Translations under genes and position numbers: made by a program | In this document: in pieces, positions 63,977 to 64,000 of the stretch | Layout of the letters: each line of letters opens with the position of its first letter | How positions within the stretch are numbered: the first letter of the stretch is position 1 | The notes under the pieces: model-generated | Databases searched by the model: none | What the model was told of the DNA's origin: nothing | Seen by the model: only the letters and a program-made list of their open reading frames with translations | Source of the DNA: Ahrensia sp. | GTDB taxonomy: Bacteria > Pseudomonadota > Alphaproteobacteria > Rhizobiales > Rhizobiaceae | Direction: 5' to 3' | NCBI GenBank assembly: GCA_028817895.1 | Contig: JAPPOQ010000005.1 | Coordinates: 1 to 64,000 of the forward strand | Length of the DNA: 64,000 bases

Positions 63977-64000
63977 GCGAGAACGTCACACGGCGATTGA
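63973..64000 (+). CDS. ptsH: HPr phosphocarrier protein, 5' end only
   Basis: Only nine codons are in the window (MSENVTRRL), starting inside the EIIA stop codon. The opening is like that of rhizobial HPr, and HPr follows the EIIA gene in this locus in relatives. Too little sequence is present to see the HPr active-site His, so the call rests mainly on position. Confidence 0.5.

Overview
The window is chromosomal DNA of an alphaproteobacterium, most likely Hyphomicrobiales (Rhizobiales). The best evidence is the right end, where pckA is divergent from chvI-chvG and a mannose-family EIIA gene and the start of HPr follow. A SAM-II riboswitch in front of metZ, a TIGR02300 (FYDLN acid) protein beside aroA, and the Lhr/Lig/PdeM/exonuclease repair set fit this group. 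Genes are tightly packed, with many 4-bp stop/start overlaps and convergent ends that overlap. No species name can be supported from the sequence alone.

Region 1 (1-16.8 kb) is an accessory catabolic locus. It holds a Tat-secreted solute-binding protein with an RbsC/RbsA-type ABC importer, a zinc alcohol dehydrogenase, an aldo/keto reductase, a TetR regulator, a GMC oxidoreductase, a GlcG/HbpS-like protein, a cupin, and an overlapping four-gene operon (HyuA, HyuB, HisC-like aminotransferase, maleate isomerase/Asp-Glu racemase-like protein). Similar GTTACTT-type operator sequences lie in four separate intergenic regions of this locus, which suggests one local regulon. The left edge carries a MaoC gene remnant fused to a dispersed repeat.

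Region 2 (16.8-34 kb) is mixed. It contains an Lrp regulator divergent from hppD, a three-gene exopolysaccharide set (GT4, O-antigen polymerase/ligase-like, sugar phosphotransferase), an MscS channel, a minus-strand operon of FAH-family hydrolase, PLP decarboxylase and aminotransferase, a decayed radical-SAM/UdgX gene pair, an RlpA-like protein, a MoxR ATPase, a large GT2, dcd, and metZ under a SAM-II riboswitch with an intrinsic terminator.

Region 3 (34-54 kb) is rich in DNA repair and nucleotide-pool genes: pdeM, dut, an Lhr-type helicase, two endonuclease III paralogues, an Ada-type methyltransferase, the ligase-associated exonuclease, an ATP-dependent DNA ligase and polA. Interspersed are tRNA-Ala(GGC), aroA, adenosine kinase, an EI24/CysZ-like membrane protein, MsrA, a gamma carbonic anhydrase and a D-2-hydroxyacid dehydrogenase. 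A 316-bp repeat with 24-bp terminal inverted repeats sits directly upstream of the adenosine kinase gene; its right half is the repeat at the left edge of the window.

Region 4 (54-64 kb) holds an M20 dipeptidase, a membrane acyltransferase, PBP1A, pckA, chvI-chvG, EIIA-Man and the first codons of HPr. The hprK gene usually found between chvG and the EIIA gene in this group is absent here.
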